From assembly GCA_018398575.1 (NCBI GenBank), contig JAGTXZ010000002.1, positions 1,552,501 through 1,616,500 of the forward strand: DNA of 64,000 nt. The letters run 5' to 3'. Of the stretch, positions 1-12,252 are shown piece after piece (within the stretch, counting starts at the first letter, position 1; the number at the start of each line of letters is the position of its first letter). The notes below the pieces were generated by a model. It saw only the letters and a program-made list of their open reading frames with translations. It was not told the DNA's origin and did no database searches. Position numbers and translations under genes: made by a program. The stretch is from Ampelomyces quisqualis. Lineage: Eukaryota > Ascomycota > Dothideomycetes > Pleosporales > Phaeosphaeriaceae.

Positions 1-2358
1 AGATATTGAACGGAAAGCAACAAGATGAAATTGTAGAGCGCTACATGTCGGAAAATCGTTACTTCCGGACACGCCTCGTACCGCTGCTTACCGAATCTCG
101 AATCGGCGGTGTCGATGGAAGCGTCTACACAGACGGTGTAATTGGGGTATCCATGGACATAACGGAGCTGCGTGAAAGAGAAGATCAACTAAGAGAGCAG
201 GAAAAGGAGAACGAGAGACTACTGGCGAACGCGGCAGCAGCCAAAGAGGCGAGCCGAATGAAGTCCCAATTCCTTGCCAACATGTCACACGAAATCCGAA
301 CACCGATTGCTGGGGTCATTGGTATGAGCGAATTGTTATCTGACATGGACCTAGACGACGAACAGAAGGAATGCGCAGAAAACATACATCGCTCTGCGAA
401 CAGTCTTCTCACTGTGATCAACGATATTCTGGATTTCTCGAAGGTAGAATCTGGACGCCTGGACGTGGAAGAGGTCCAATTCAGCTTGAGTGTGGTTCTA
501 AGGGATGTCAACAAGATGATGTCTTTTGCGGCACAAAGGAAAGGATTGGCGTACCAAAGCTCTATCCAGGAGGAGGTACAAGAAGATCTAAGAGTCATGG
601 GAGATCCTGGCAGATTGCGACAAATTCTTACGAACGTGTTAACAAATAGCATCAAGTTCACCTCAGATGGCACAGTGAAGCTCTCAGTATCCCTGAGCCA
701 CCAAGCGAAGGACTCCGTTACCGTCAATTTCATGGTTAGCGATACTGGTATAGGGATCGAGGACGAGGTCCGCAAAAGATTGTTTCAGCCATTCAGTCAG
801 GCGGATTCGTCTACTGCGCGTCGGTTTGGTGGGACAGGCCTAGGCTTGACGATCAGCAAGAACCTCGTCGAACTCATGAAGGGTCAAATTTGGCTAGACT
901 CCAAGTTGGGCCAAGGAACTACAGCAACTTTCTGGATACCTTTCAGCAGAGCGCCTTCCCAGGACGATGGATCACCATTGGTGGATCTAGGTTCCATCCC
1001 AGATCGACTACAGAGCGACATGTCGGTGTCGTGTGGTAGCTCCGAAGCTCACACACCACCATTGACACCAAAGTTACTGGATGGTGATCCAAGGGTACAA
1101 TCATTGTCCTCGGTCAAGGCGCATATCCCAGATCACCTTATGAATCTATCGGATACGGAGAGGCAGAGAGTGCATATCCTTGTTGTGGAGGACAAGTAAG
1201 TCACTGGACCATATCTGCTGGAGGTCACCATTTCTAACAGCATGAACGCAGTCAAATCAATCAACAAATTGCTCTGAAGACCATCAAGAAACTACACTTT
1301 TCCGTTGGCGCGGTTTGGAACGGTCAAGAAGCTCTAGATTATCTCATGCAGGAATTCACCCCCGCTCATCCTCGTCCCGACATCATTTTGATGGACGTTC
1401 AGGTACGTGAAAGCGGCGACAGGCACATGGTATGTTGGTTGACATTCGTGTGCAGATGCCTATTCGAGATGGCTATAGTGCAACGCACGCGATACGAACA
1501 GAAGCCCCGTGGAAAAACATGCCTGAAGTCCGGCGCGTACCAATCGTTGCCATGACCGCCAGTGCAATCCAAGGCGATAGAGAAAAATGCCAGCTGGCAG
1601 GGATGGATGTAAGTTGACCGGGACCCCATTACCGACGAAACAAAGGTGCTAAGTGTGATAGGACTATTTAGCGAAGCCTGTGAAGGGTAAGATTTTGGAA
1701 AAGGTAATTACTATACCCACCTTACAGTAGTACTCACCTGACTTGTTGCCAGATGCTCGTTAAGTGGGCAATCGAGGGCCGGCGGAAGACGGCCAAGACC
1801 AGACTTTCTACAAGCGAAGATGATCGACATGGAGGCACATCAACCTCGGCTCCATTCTCCACAGCGAGGCCTAGCGGGAAGGATCGGCCTGAAATTGCAG
1901 GCCTGCCGGTCGAACCTGAAACAACGGCACAAGCATTGACCGCTCAACTCGACCGCCTGCATTTTGAGGAAGACACTGCGCTCGCACGGTCGGCTGAAAG
2001 TGACGGTGACAGAGCTTTACGGCGCATCCAAGCGGAGGAGAGGGACACGATGCTACGCGACGACAAATTGCTTGCATTGACAGGGCCTGATCTGTTGCGT
2101 CACAACAGTCAGAATGGGAGCGAGGAGGCTGAGCCAACGATGCCTCTGACGGAGGAAAATATTGAAAAACTGGTCCATGGGCAGGAAGGCAGTTCGCATG
2201 CCCCGCGTAGGCGCTCTGTGGACGACGGGGACTCGAATGTCGTGAACTCTAGCATCACCAACAGCAGGCTTCAAAAAGTCTTGTCTCGGCCTTCGCTGAC
2301 GGACTCGCGACAGCGCGACAGTGAGCAGACCATTACGACCAGGCAAGGACCTGATTGA
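1..2358 (+). CDS. Hybrid sensor histidine kinase (5' end outside window)
   Basis: Exons are <1..1195, 1252..1402, 1456..1608, 1662..1703 and 1753..2358, with four introns of 49-58 nt. The protein shows the end of a PAS/PAC-like sensor segment (VIGVSMDITEL), a coiled linker, and a HisKA dimerisation domain with the phospho-accepting His in MSHEIRTP. A HATPase_c domain follows (N box NVLTNSIKF, G1 DTGIGI, G2 GGTGLGLTISKNL). The receiver domain is spread over exons 1-5: acidic pocket VVED, phospho-acceptor Asp in DIILMD, conserved Thr/Ser in VAMTAS, and Lys in YLAKPVKG. All catalytic residues are present, so an active phosphorelay kinase is expected, presumably feeding an Ypd1-type phosphotransfer protein. 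A low-complexity tail of about 190 residues follows the receiver. The sensor input and the true start lie upstream, so the fungal HK class cannot be fixed; a DCC-1/NIK-2-like class is only a guess. Confidence 0.9.
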
Positions 2359-5300
2359 CCAAGTCTGCGTCAAAGGTCTGTGGAACACCCTGACTGTGCA
2401 TCCAGAGATGCACGCCATCATGGGTTCCTGAGGGGGTTTCCTGCCTTCCCTTTATTAGGCCTGCATCCTGCCATGGTCAAATGGAGGGTCAAATCGCCTT
2501 GAACTCTCAGCGCTGAGGGAGAAGATGAGCTCGAACAGCAGGAATTGGCGCCCTTGTCCTCGAACTTTTTCGTTTCAGTTTTGGTGGAAATTCAGAGCAC
2601 CATGATGGTCCATGTTGCAAGGAAGCCCAAGGTTTGCGAGGCTTGACAGGAAGGTAAATGGTTTGGTCGCCGACTATGCAGCCTCACTTGATTGGCACGG
2701 ATGTCTTGCACAACTTGGCATACTGCAAACCCGGTAAGACCCTTGAAAAAGTGACTGTGCCTTCTCCTTCACCCCCATACAGGCACAGCACGCAGTTGGA
2801 AAAGGGGCATCAATGATCTCCTGTACGCCGTAGTACAGCCGTGCATACTTTAGGTGACGACCCCTTTTGTGGGAGTGACATTGGATGGCGAATCAAGACG
2901 AACAAGAACATGACAGAAGCTCGACCCAAAAGACCGCAATGCAGCCGTGTGCATCACAAGCTGTCTCAGACCGTTCGATAGCGGCGTAATTCTACAGAGT
3001 ACGCACTTGCGCAACTCTGAGGTGACCGTGGCGTGGGGTATGGAGTTGGCGAGGTGCGAGACAAAGTCCCTACCAAGCTTGCGGTCTTGACAGCGGTGAT
3101 CATGTAGTGTTTAGGCGATAGTGAGGGGAAAGTTTCGACGATCCTGAATACTGTTGAACTTGCCAGCTCTGGCGAGAGAAGGCCTGACGGTGGTTGTTCA
3201 TTGGCGCAAACGGCAAAAGCACTGCAAAGTTTTACCTTGTGCGCTAATGAGAAGCCATTCGACTGGAAAACCATTGTGTCGGGTTTTTTTGATTCGCTGC
3301 CTCGCCGACTCTGTTGCGAGGTGATTTTGTGATTTCGGCTTTCCTTCTGCCGCTGGCGATTTCTGTCACACTCTTTTTTTTTTGGCTTACTTGGCGGTAT
3401 TGGAAAAAATCTTGCCCACCCAGCTTGCGCGATGACTTGGTGCCTTTCACACCAGGCGGCCTACCGGACCGGGAATACTATGCGGGCGGCTTTTGAAACT
3501 CGAATGCCAACTCGAACGCCATGTCCGCGCGGCGCGAATTGCTGGTGACATTCCGATGTTTGAAAGCCGCACATCTGGTACTCCATACACTGAGATTCCA
3601 TGGTCATGCTGTGGAGAAGGGTTCCTGTTGATCGCAGACTGACTGCTGGGTGTTTCACCAGAGACACCAGACGATTCCGTTCCTGTGCCCATAAAGTCGG
3701 GAATAAAAGTCCAAAAGATTATCGAGTAGTCCGACTGCTTGGCAGACTAGGGAAGGAAGTGAGGACGGAGGAGGAGATGGGTGGCTAAGCTGTATTGTGA
3801 TATGGTCGGTGAGCAATGCAGGGTCCGTTGTCGACATTTGCCGGGCGCTCTGCTCGGACCCTGGGAACTGCCGTCTTGTGCGTGTGGTGGCCAGTCTGAA
3901 TCCCACGTCTCAGTGGCAGGGGGTTGTCCGTTGTCGTTTGTGCTTTTTTCCGCGCACAGCAAACTTACAGCGCGGGCACGACGCAAGTATGTAGGTGATA
4001 TTCACAGGCTGCATTGGGAAAGCTAGCAGTGCAGATGCAGAAAAGCTGGTGGACAAGCCGAGGACCGTGAGGAGCGGTGAGATGCACGGCTCCAAGGGCG
4101 TCGAGGGGCGTGTTTTTTTTTTCACACCCCGTTTGCCACTGCTGCTACTGACGACGTGTGTTACGAGCCAAGCCGCACTGCCAGCTCGCGTGGAGATATG
4201 GTTCGAACTTCGCATGCACTGTGGTGTGCATCCTCGCACAGTGACACAGCGGCCTCAGGCTGGGAAAGGGATGCGCGATTCGACGGCGTGTGAATCAATG
4301 TACCATTGTACCCTGACCGCCTACCTCATCCTGCATTGCTCCTCCCCCCGTGAGGTACCCGACGCTGCGGCTGCCAATGACAGCTCGCCCGAGCCCCCTA
4401 GTGCCAGCGCAAGCGGGTGCCATGTCGTCAGTGACCTTCACACCTCATCTTCTCCTCCAGCATGTGTGTCAGCAAACCACAGAGCCCACATCTTGGCTGC
4501 ATCGCGATTCGCAGCTAGCAAGCTGCAGGCCGCCCGCAACAATGACACGCCGAAGATGCGATGAGCCGGACGGTCCTCTCAGCCGGCGTGCCAACTGCGC
4601 GTGCTGCACCAACCGGCCTGACTCGGCCCTCTGTTCCTCCGAGCAAGACCCCGCCCTCGACGGTGGACTTGTACCGAGGCAGTGCTTGACCTGCTCTCTG
4701 GCTGGGCTGCTTGTCATGCTGAGTCGAAAAGAAAACATGCTCGGCGATCCATCAAACGATGCTTAGCAGGGCCTCCGGGGCTGGCTGCTCTGCAGACGCT
4801 GGTAGGGCGTCTGCGGCAACATCAGAGTCAGTGAGTCGGGAGCGAACGCGGAAGCGGCGCTAGGGGGGCGTGAGGGTGTCGCTCAGTGGTGGCGCTGGTG
4901 AAGTCGGTCTGCTTACTGTGTAGATACGCAACCGTCGTGGAGACGGTGCTGCTGGTGCTGGCTCAAGTACGGAGTAGGTGGGCGGACCGAACTGCTTCGC
5001 AACGCTCCGGCCACTTCTCGGCGCGCTACTCCATACACGTCCTCGGAAGCGGCCTCCCAAAGACTGCTGCAGTGCTGCGTCTTCCGGTCCCGGTGTTGAC
5101 GCCGGTGACGTTGACTGACTGCGACGACAAGGCGCTCCCACGCCACAACCAAGCTCAGCGCCGTCGCCCGAGCACGATGCGGAGGCTATCACGGTGAGCA
5201 GGAGCGCGCGGGCAGCGGCTACGGAGCTGTTCAGACATTGCGATACGTACGCATCGAGTAAGGTCCAGTCCACCTGCTCAGTGCGGTGAACGATGGCGAC

Positions 5301-6447
5301 GGAACAAGAGGGCTAACCTCGCAGACTGCGGTGGCTGCGCCAACACCAAAGGTAAAATGCCTTCCCGCGCCCAGGACCCGCTTATTTGCAGCGGTGCGCC
5401 ATGATGAAGCGTGCTTAGTCCTAGCGCCAGAACGGCTTCATACGGATTGCGGTGCTCCCGGCGATAGCGCCGCCCTCTCTGCAAACGGTGCCGAGTAGGC
5501 TTGCGCAGTGCAGTCATGGCCAGGGCACTCCGTACAGTCCCTGATCAAGCCAACAAGGGGAACGAGCACGAATGAAGCGCTGCGGACTCTTCGCAGGCGG
5601 CAGGCCATGAGTCGTTGGACTCGACTCCCCACACACTGGTCTCAAAGCAGCCTTCCAAAGTTCCAAGCACCCTGCAAGTGGCGCCCCATCCCTGCCCTGC
5701 CGACGTAGTATGTATGCGTCGGGGTCTGAGCCAACCTGCTCGCTCCTCTGCTTGGCTTTCAGCCTATGATGAAGCTGCTGTGATCCCATACACGTAGTAA
5801 ACCGTCCCAAGCGGCAGGAATTTAACATTAAGCCATCCCTCGTCGCCGCCCCATTGATCAACATCCATCCACCTCTACAGCCCACTCAATCTTAAACCGC
5901 CTCCTGCCACACTGCAAACACCGTCAATCATTGCTGCTTTCATCCTCGCTACCCTCGAATCCTTTTTTCTTTGTCGCTCGTCTTCTCCCACTAGGCGAAT
6001 AACGTTGGCAGCCTCCACACACTCACCACCGCGACGCGCAACATCCGTCTGCCCCTGCACAGCTCGGACAGTACACTTCTCCACACGCTGTATTGCACTG
6101 GAAACGCGAGCACCTGCCACTCTATCACTCGTGTCCAAACTGCCCTACGCCCAATTCCGTTGGTTCTTCGCCACGGATCCTGTCCGCATCAGACAACTGA
6201 TCGGCACTACCCAAGGTTTATCACTCCCGCAATACCATAGGACGGGTGTCTCCAGTGTCAGTCTCACTTCAAAAGCGCGCAGATCCCCTGCCGTGATCGT
6301 CTGTCCCCACGTTCTCGATCCTTGAACCATCACGTTCCCGCCTCTTGGAATTTCACCAGTCGAGTGTTCCCAGTACCACTTTTTCTTCACTTGTACCTTC
6401 CAGCCGTCCTCCACTTCGCGTTCCCTCACCACCGCCGTGCAACCGCA
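2359..6447. other. Long gene-free stretch upstream of the C2H2 regulator
   Basis: About 4.1 kb with no open frame that looks like protein. The open frames here overlap on all strands, have no recognisable motifs and share no continuity across plausible introns. Short T-runs occur near 3285, 3375 and 4115. The last 600 bases are rich in C and T, as is typical of leaders and promoters in filamentous fungi. Developmental regulators in these fungi often have long upstream regions or long 5' leaders, so this is probably regulatory DNA of the gene at 6448. Confidence 0.5.
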
Positions 6448-7623
6448 ATGGCCATGGCAGTCGATCGTCAGCAAACCCAGCTCAACACAATGGGCTACGA
6501 TGCTTCCATGCGCTACCCAGCTGCGCCGCACTTCACCAACCCCTGGGTGTCTGGCGCATCGCCACAGCAGTTGTACTCGACTTCAATGGCACCCAACGTG
6601 TCGGCAGGGCTTGACAACTCCGCTCAACGCCCTACCAGTATTCCGATTCCTTACCACGCCCTGCAAGTCACGGCTCCTCCGCTCGGACAAGGTATTACCC
6701 TCCCGGACGGTAGCTTGCCAACAGAAAACTTACCAGATTTGTCGCAAGATCTCATGGCTCGGGGTTACACCAGTGGCTATGCTACATCAGCATCACCCAA
6801 CAACCAAACGTACGCGCCCACTTCGGCTCCTTATCCTCAGGTGGAATATAGTAGCACAGAACGAAGCCACTACCCATATCAGGATGCATCCCGTCGCTCC
6901 TCTCACCCGTCAGTACCCTCAGCGTTCTACGAAACCGTGGATGCCCAACGACAACGCCAAAGTTCACTTGTTGACTTTAGCAGAATGAACACACAACAGC
7001 CGCCGCGCAGCAGCTTCAGCGAAGCTCTCGACGCCAGCCGGGGTATGGTCTCTTTGAGCCAGTCGGACATCACCCCTAGGAACATCTATGGCAGCGCAGG
7101 CACTAGCCGCAGCTCGACAGATTCCTACGGCTTCCCATCGTCACACTCGGCACACTCGTCCATATCGTCAGCGAGCTACGGCCACAATGGTTACTATGGT
7201 GGAGAAGGCTCGGTGACCGACTACAGCTCTGCTGGGGAGTCTGTGGACCTTGCCAGTTCGCGAACACTACCTCGTCCTAACGGCCTCCTCGGTGCCTCTA
7301 TGCCGCCAGCACCACAGTCAATGATGAGTCAATTCAGCTCCAAGGTTTCGTCTAGTTCGCAGAAAAAGCACAAATGCAAGATTTGCGACAAGCGTTTCAC
7401 CCGCCCCAGCTCATTACAAACGCACATGTACAGCCACACTGGAGAGAAGCGTAAGTTTGCCACGTGCCCCATTGCACGAATATGAACTAAACAAAGCACA
7501 GCATTCGCATGCGAAGTTGATGGATGCGGTCGTCACTTCTCAGTTGTCTCCAATCTGAGGCGACACCGCAAAGTACATAAGAACGAGAGTGGTCACGATC
7601 ACCCATCCCCTGAAGACGCATGA
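6448..7623 (+). CDS. C2H2 zinc-finger transcription factor, FlbC-like
   Basis: Exons 6448..7450 and 7502..7623 give 374 residues. The start is the first ATG after a C/T-rich leader, in a good context (CGCAATGGCC); an in-frame ATG at 6322 would add a tail with no fungal protein character. Residues 1-320 are Ser/Pro/Tyr/Gln-rich and probably disordered. The last 55 residues carry two C2H2 fingers: CKICDKRF..SSLQTHMYSH, then the TGEK linker, then CEVDGCGRHF..SNLRRHRKVH. The 51-nt intron falls exactly between the fingers, within GEK|PF. Two fingers at the extreme C-terminus behind a long disordered region is the layout of fungal developmental regulators such as FlbC, which activates conidiation genes. 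That assignment is inferred from the finger sequence. A nuclear DNA-binding role is secure; the target genes are not. Confidence 0.85.
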
Positions 7624-9937
7624 ACATGATGATCACTCGAGTGATTTACGCTGTATTTTCGAGGCGCCGATCCTTTACGAGTTCAACATCATTGTTCGTT
7701 GTCCGAGATATCCACCACTGGTTTGGGTGCTGAGACAGGCACCCCCGAGACGATTTTTCTTCCATCAGTCGCTGCATCCCGGTTTTCTGAGATACCACCT
7801 CTGCGCCCGCCTTCTGCATCCCGAAGCGGCCGTTCTGGCGTTTTGGCGTTCAGCGTTTCATCACGATTACCCACCCCACCCGAGCGAGTTCCGTACCGCC
7901 CGCCTGTATCAATATGTGCCTGTTCTATCTGGTTTCTGTTTCCTGTCGTCGGCCACATGCATAGTTGGCCGATTCCCAGTTTTTCCATCGCCCGCTACCG
8001 GCTGAGGCCGTGTGCCCATGGAGCATTATCGTTCGCTACACTATTTTAATGTTTTTAGACCCTCACTCGAACCGCCTGCGGGATGCCGCTGCGCGGTGGC
8101 TTGCATGACGTCTGTACTGTCGCTGCACACAATTATCCGGTCTCAGTTAGAGTGACCCGTTGCGCTTGAGTCGCATCATAGGGCCGTAGGCTATCTAGCG
8201 GAATGACGCATCCTCCACATATCGAAAGGAATGTGGTGAAATACTCCGTACCAGACCCTGTTATCTCACAAACTCATTCCCAGCGCTTTACGCCAGTGGC
8301 GACAGGGCAACCACCTGACACGATACGATGACATAGCTACCGTCATTTTGATTCTGACCCTTGGGCGGTGTGCTGACAGCGATATAGCGTCTTGGCATAC
8401 ATCATGAGGCAGCTGCCCTTGCTAGCTGTGCTGGACCCTGAAAGATGATGCAAAAAAAAGCCACTCAGGTCGGGATACCTAGGTATCTCTGTGACTGCGG
8501 TGACTCTGCATCTCGGACTGCCCGGCGCAAAGCTTCCTTCTAGGCATGTTATCATCTTTGCGTCCTGCTGTGCTGTGGCCTTGTCCGTCCCCTGTTCTCC
8601 TGAATCGGAGCGCCGGGCCTGCAAGCGTCGACAGGGGCTCACTTTGGGCTGCTGACATCGAACCTGACATGCCGCCCGACGTTTGTCCCCACCATGACTT
8701 CCAATCACTGCAGTGTCGTTACGGGTCCTTCATTATTCGGACCGAGCAAAGTGAGATGAGATCTGGTAAAGCACAAATTGTAAGTCTAACCGCAAGCGTG
8801 CCTAACAGATGGTCACAAAGACGCGACGGCTTGCTGCACACGAAACACAGGGCTGAGCCGCGGTCGATGTTGGCATTTCAATCACTGCCTTTTCACAGGA
8901 CGCCTGGCCTGGGTTCGCGACAGGTCGTCACGACTTCGGCCTCACTGCCTCTCGAGTCCAAGCGAATCACGAGGCCAGTGTCGTGTCGGACTCGTCTGCG
9001 GTCCTGAGCATCTTTTCAAACGCAGCGACTGGAGGCAAATGGAAGGGTCCTGCTGACACCGCACATCCAAGCGTCTGTGGTTGGATTATGGTTGGTCGCA
9101 CCTGTTGCAGACCTCCTTGAACACATGTGCTATATTTCGTAGCATGCTACACCTGTTCTACCCTTCTCGAACTAATTGACGGAAGCTCTGCCGCTCCGGT
9201 CCTCTTTGGAAAACGGTCAGAAACAACTTCAGCGAGTTGCATCGACGCTTACACACGGCATGCAGTGCGACGGTAATGTGGCGGCTGATAACATGCGTGA
9301 CCATGTATCAATCTACTATAATGCGGCCGCGGGGACGAATGTATATCGACTTGATTCGGCTTCTTAAGTACGCCTCTACCTCGCTACCCAGCTTCATGCT
9401 GCTGATATGAGCGGCATCTCAGAGAGGCTCTTGAACGGCCGATCCATCATGCAAGCCTCCAAGGCATGAGCTCGCCAGCTCAAGGTAGGCCTCACGCCGC
9501 TACTGCGCGTAAGGTTGCCAAGCCGGGTCACAGCTTCCGCCGAGCCACTCAGGACACCGAACTGGCTCAGAATCATCTATGGAGTACACCAAAACGCTTC
9601 GCTCGACACATTGTCACCCAACGGCGGCATGCACCAGTAGCCCGCTTCATATCGAGAATGACTATGATATTGTCACGAGTTCCCGCGACACCGAGTCCAA
9701 TTCGCCGTCTTGTTAGAAAAGTGCCGTGTCCCATTCTTCGAAACGAACCCCATAGCGCAAGCGCTTCCAGCAGCTCGTGCGTGTCCGAATGCAACCCTTT
9801 CTGATTCATTCGAGTCGTCCTGCTGATGCTGTGGCTCGGGATCCACAAGACGCGCAATCGTCCATGCTTCGACGGCTCTCAAACGTAATGGCTGGTAAAA
9901 TGCTTCCGCGAAATGATAGCAATCCGCAGTGGGCTCC
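7624..9937. other. Intergenic region, no gene seen
   Basis: 2.3 kb between the C2H2 gene and the 3' end of EAF6. The several open frames are short, overlap one another on both strands and have no motif or intron logic. The first part is probably 3' untranslated sequence of the C2H2 gene. No repeat, tRNA or transposon signature was noticed. Confidence 0.5.
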
Positions 9938-10536
9938 TCAATCTCTGCCGTAGGAGATTTTCTGTCGCTTGATCGATTTTCCGTCGTCTTCTTCGTCGTC
10001 CACTACCTTCTTCTTCTTGCTTCCCCCGCCTCCTTTCATCATGCCGTTTGTGGGCTGGCTCGACTCGCGTGTAGGGAAGGACGAGGTGGGCGTGGGCGCG
10101 TGTGACGAAGGTGTCTGCGCGGAGCCCGGGGTGGATGCCTCCCTGAGGAAACTCGTCGAACTACGACTGAAGATCCTGTCCGCATCGCTGACGGGAGCCT
10201 TGCGACGTGTCGCTGTACCAGCTCCGCCGGCTGTTGTAGTTGTGGTGGTGCCTTTAATGTAGTTGTCGAAGCCCTTGATGATATTGCCGGAGCTGGTTTC
10301 CTCAAGATACGTTGTTTCGTGTTTAAGGATCTGGTCCTCCAGAGCAAGCTGAAATTGTTGGTGAGTATTGGACTTGCGAAAAGCTTTGCGCGTCCCCTTA
10401 CTAGACTATTGTCTACCTGTTTTTTCTTTTGCAAGGACTCGCGCAAGTCGCGTCGCAGTCGCTCGTAGTAGGGCATGCCGCGCGATGCATCGGCTGCCGC
10501 GTCCTTGGAGCTGCCTGGAGGCGCGTTCTCGGCCAT
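9938..10536 (-). CDS. EAF6: EAF6, subunit of NuA4/NuA3 histone acetyltransferase complexes
   Basis: Exons on the minus strand are 10402..10536 and 9938..10348 with a 53-nt intron, giving 181 residues. The first exon encodes RGMPYYERLRRDLRESLQKK. After the splice the protein continues ALEDQILKHETTYLEETS and then GNIIKGFDNYIKG, the hallmark of the Eaf6 family. The N-terminal half is a predicted coiled coil. The C-terminal third is Ser/Thr/Pro-rich and ends in a basic segment (GGGGSKKKKVV, KSIKRQKISYGRD) that could act as a nuclear localisation signal. Eaf6 bridges the catalytic subunit with other subunits in MYST-type acetyltransferase complexes. The start codon lies about 330 bp from that of the divergent TFIIS gene, so the two probably share a promoter region. 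Confidence 0.93.
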
Positions 10537-10864
10537 CCTGCGTCTGTGCAGAGCGTTGTAGGCTTTTAGGTCGTAGCGAAGTCTTACAGGAAAGTTCAGT
10601 AGTCGTAGCTGCGCAAACCTGACGTATGCGGTTCCTCAGTTCGGGTGTCAAACGCGGAGGCTAGTGTCTTGGCGCGCTCTGGCGCTCTGGCCCTTGACCA
10701 GCAAACAACATCTTCGTTATCTTAAATCGCCAGTCTCATCATCACTGACATCAACCGCGCACGCAAGATACCCCCGTCGCAAATACTCCCACAATACCCA
10801 CAGCTCACCAGCTACATCCTATCACTTTACCGAGCCTCTCGCGACGAGCTTCCCCGCCTTGAAC
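10537..10864. promoter_or_regulatory. Shared intergenic promoter region of EAF6 and TFIIS
   Basis: 328 bp separate the two divergent start codons. The half next to TFIIS is pyrimidine-rich and CA-rich, as in fungal core promoters. No TATA box or defined operator was identified. Co-regulation of these two transcription genes is an inference from geometry only. Confidence 0.45.
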
Positions 10865-11820
10865 ATGGCCATGGACGCCAAAGAGATTGAGCTTCGTGGC
10901 AAGGCGATCACCAAAGCTATGCAGGAGAGCGAGCCCAGCTCGTCGCTTTTAAAGCTACTCGGCGATCTCAAGACGGGTGTACACGCGACAGAAGACATCT
11001 TGCGCCAGACTCGAATCGGTGTCACGATCAACCGCCTCCGAACGCACAAAGACCCCGCAGTACAAAGGCTCGCGACAGAACTGGTGTCCAAGTGGAGAGA
11101 TGAGGTCAAAAAGGGACCGAAGAAAGGCACACCGTCAAAAGTCACAAATGGAAGCGCATCACCGGCCCCACCACCATCAGGCACCGCGTCTCCCGCACCC
11201 AGCCAACAGAAAAAGAAGCACGATGTTGCGCCTGACAAGCGCAACCACAAGACGGACAAGGTCAAGTACCAAGTCACTGGACAGGAAGCGCGCGATGGTT
11301 GCGTCAGGCTGATGTACGATGGCTTGGCCTTTATGAGCGAAGCGCGTAAGTTGAAGCACACAAGCTCTTTTTGCGCTTTTCTAACCTGCCCCTAGTACCC
11401 GACGAGATCCTCAACGTTGCCAAGCAAATTGAAGCAGCAGCCTACGGCAACGCTGGCAGCGTGAACGACGCCTACAAACAGAAAATGCGCTCCCTCTTCC
11501 AAAATCTCAAGAACAAGTCAAATCCCGCACTCCGCAAGGACGTCCTGTCCGGCAAAATTGCGCCCAAGAAATTCGTCGTCATGTCTCACGACGAGATGAA
11601 GTCGGACTCGCGCCGTGCAGAGGACGAGAAACTGGAAAAGGAAAACATGAACCAGGCCATGGTTGCGCAGGTTGAAAAGTCCATCTCAAAAGAGTTTCAA
11701 TGCGGAAAGTGCAGGAAGAAGATGGTGTCGTACAGTCAGGCGCAGACAAGGTCTGCCGATGAACCTATGACGACGTTCTGCGAGTGCATGAACTGCGGTA
11801 ACCGGTGGAAGTTCTCTTGA
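10865..11820 (+). CDS. DST1: Transcription elongation factor TFIIS
   Basis: Exons 10865..11345 and 11396..11820, intron 50 nt, 301 residues. Three family domains appear in order. The N-terminal LW/TFIIS-N helical bundle spans residues 1-80 (SLLKLLGDLKTGVHATEDIL, IGVTINRLRTH). After a Ser/Pro/Lys linker comes the central TFIIS-M domain (RDGCVRLMYDGLAF, then DEILNVAKQIE and YKQKMRSLFQNLKN). The C-terminal zinc ribbon has CGKCRKKMVSYSQAQTRSADEP and CECMNCGNRWKFS. The catalytic acidic dipeptide in RSADEP and all four zinc cysteines are present. The factor stimulates RNA cleavage by backtracked RNA polymerase II. An in-frame ATG at 10664 would add 67 residues unlike any TFIIS, so the start at 10865 (MAMDAKEIEL) is preferred; 10871 is also possible. 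Confidence 0.95.
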
Positions 11821-12252
11821 AGGCGGAGTCAAGCTATGGACTGTGGACGAGGTATGGTCTGGGCATTTCTTATTTGCGAATTTGGGAGCGGGTGGGCGTT
11901 CTTTTCATCATGGGGCATGTCAGTGGAGTTGGTATTCTGTCAGGGTTTTCTCCTCCCTTCAAAAGTATGACTGCAGTTATACTGCGATTCGCTTTAGGAA
12001 AACTTTCATCTAATTGATGATTTAGGTTAGTAAGACTATGGTCGCGACCAACTTCTACAGCCTGTCTTAGCGAATTCTCACTTCTTTTCGAACTCTACAC
12101 AATGCTGGAGGAGCAGGTTATAGTCGTCATTTTCAGCACTGGATATTCCGCGTGTAAGAAACGAATCCGGTTATCTTGATGGTCACCCTAGTCCAGGGTA
12201 CAAAATGCTTGAGAAGGCGCGCATGATAGTCGCTCTGTGAACATTCTTATTG
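11821..12252. other. Intergenic, no gene seen
   Basis: 430 bp after TFIIS. It probably holds the TFIIS terminator and 3' untranslated region. Composition becomes more AT-rich towards 12000, the start of the accessory block. Confidence 0.45.

Noticed and set aside
3314..4766. Several open frames of 60-189 codons upstream of the C2H2 gene
   Set aside because: No motif, no start context, no splice continuity, and strong overlap on both strands.
8343..9007. Overlapping plus and minus frames of 120-150 codons in the gap after the C2H2 gene
   Set aside because: Compositional by-products without any protein-like pattern.
10664..10864. N-terminal extension of TFIIS from an upstream ATG
   Set aside because: The extension has no resemblance to TFIIS and lies in promoter-like DNA. 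MAMDAKEIEL is the family-like start.
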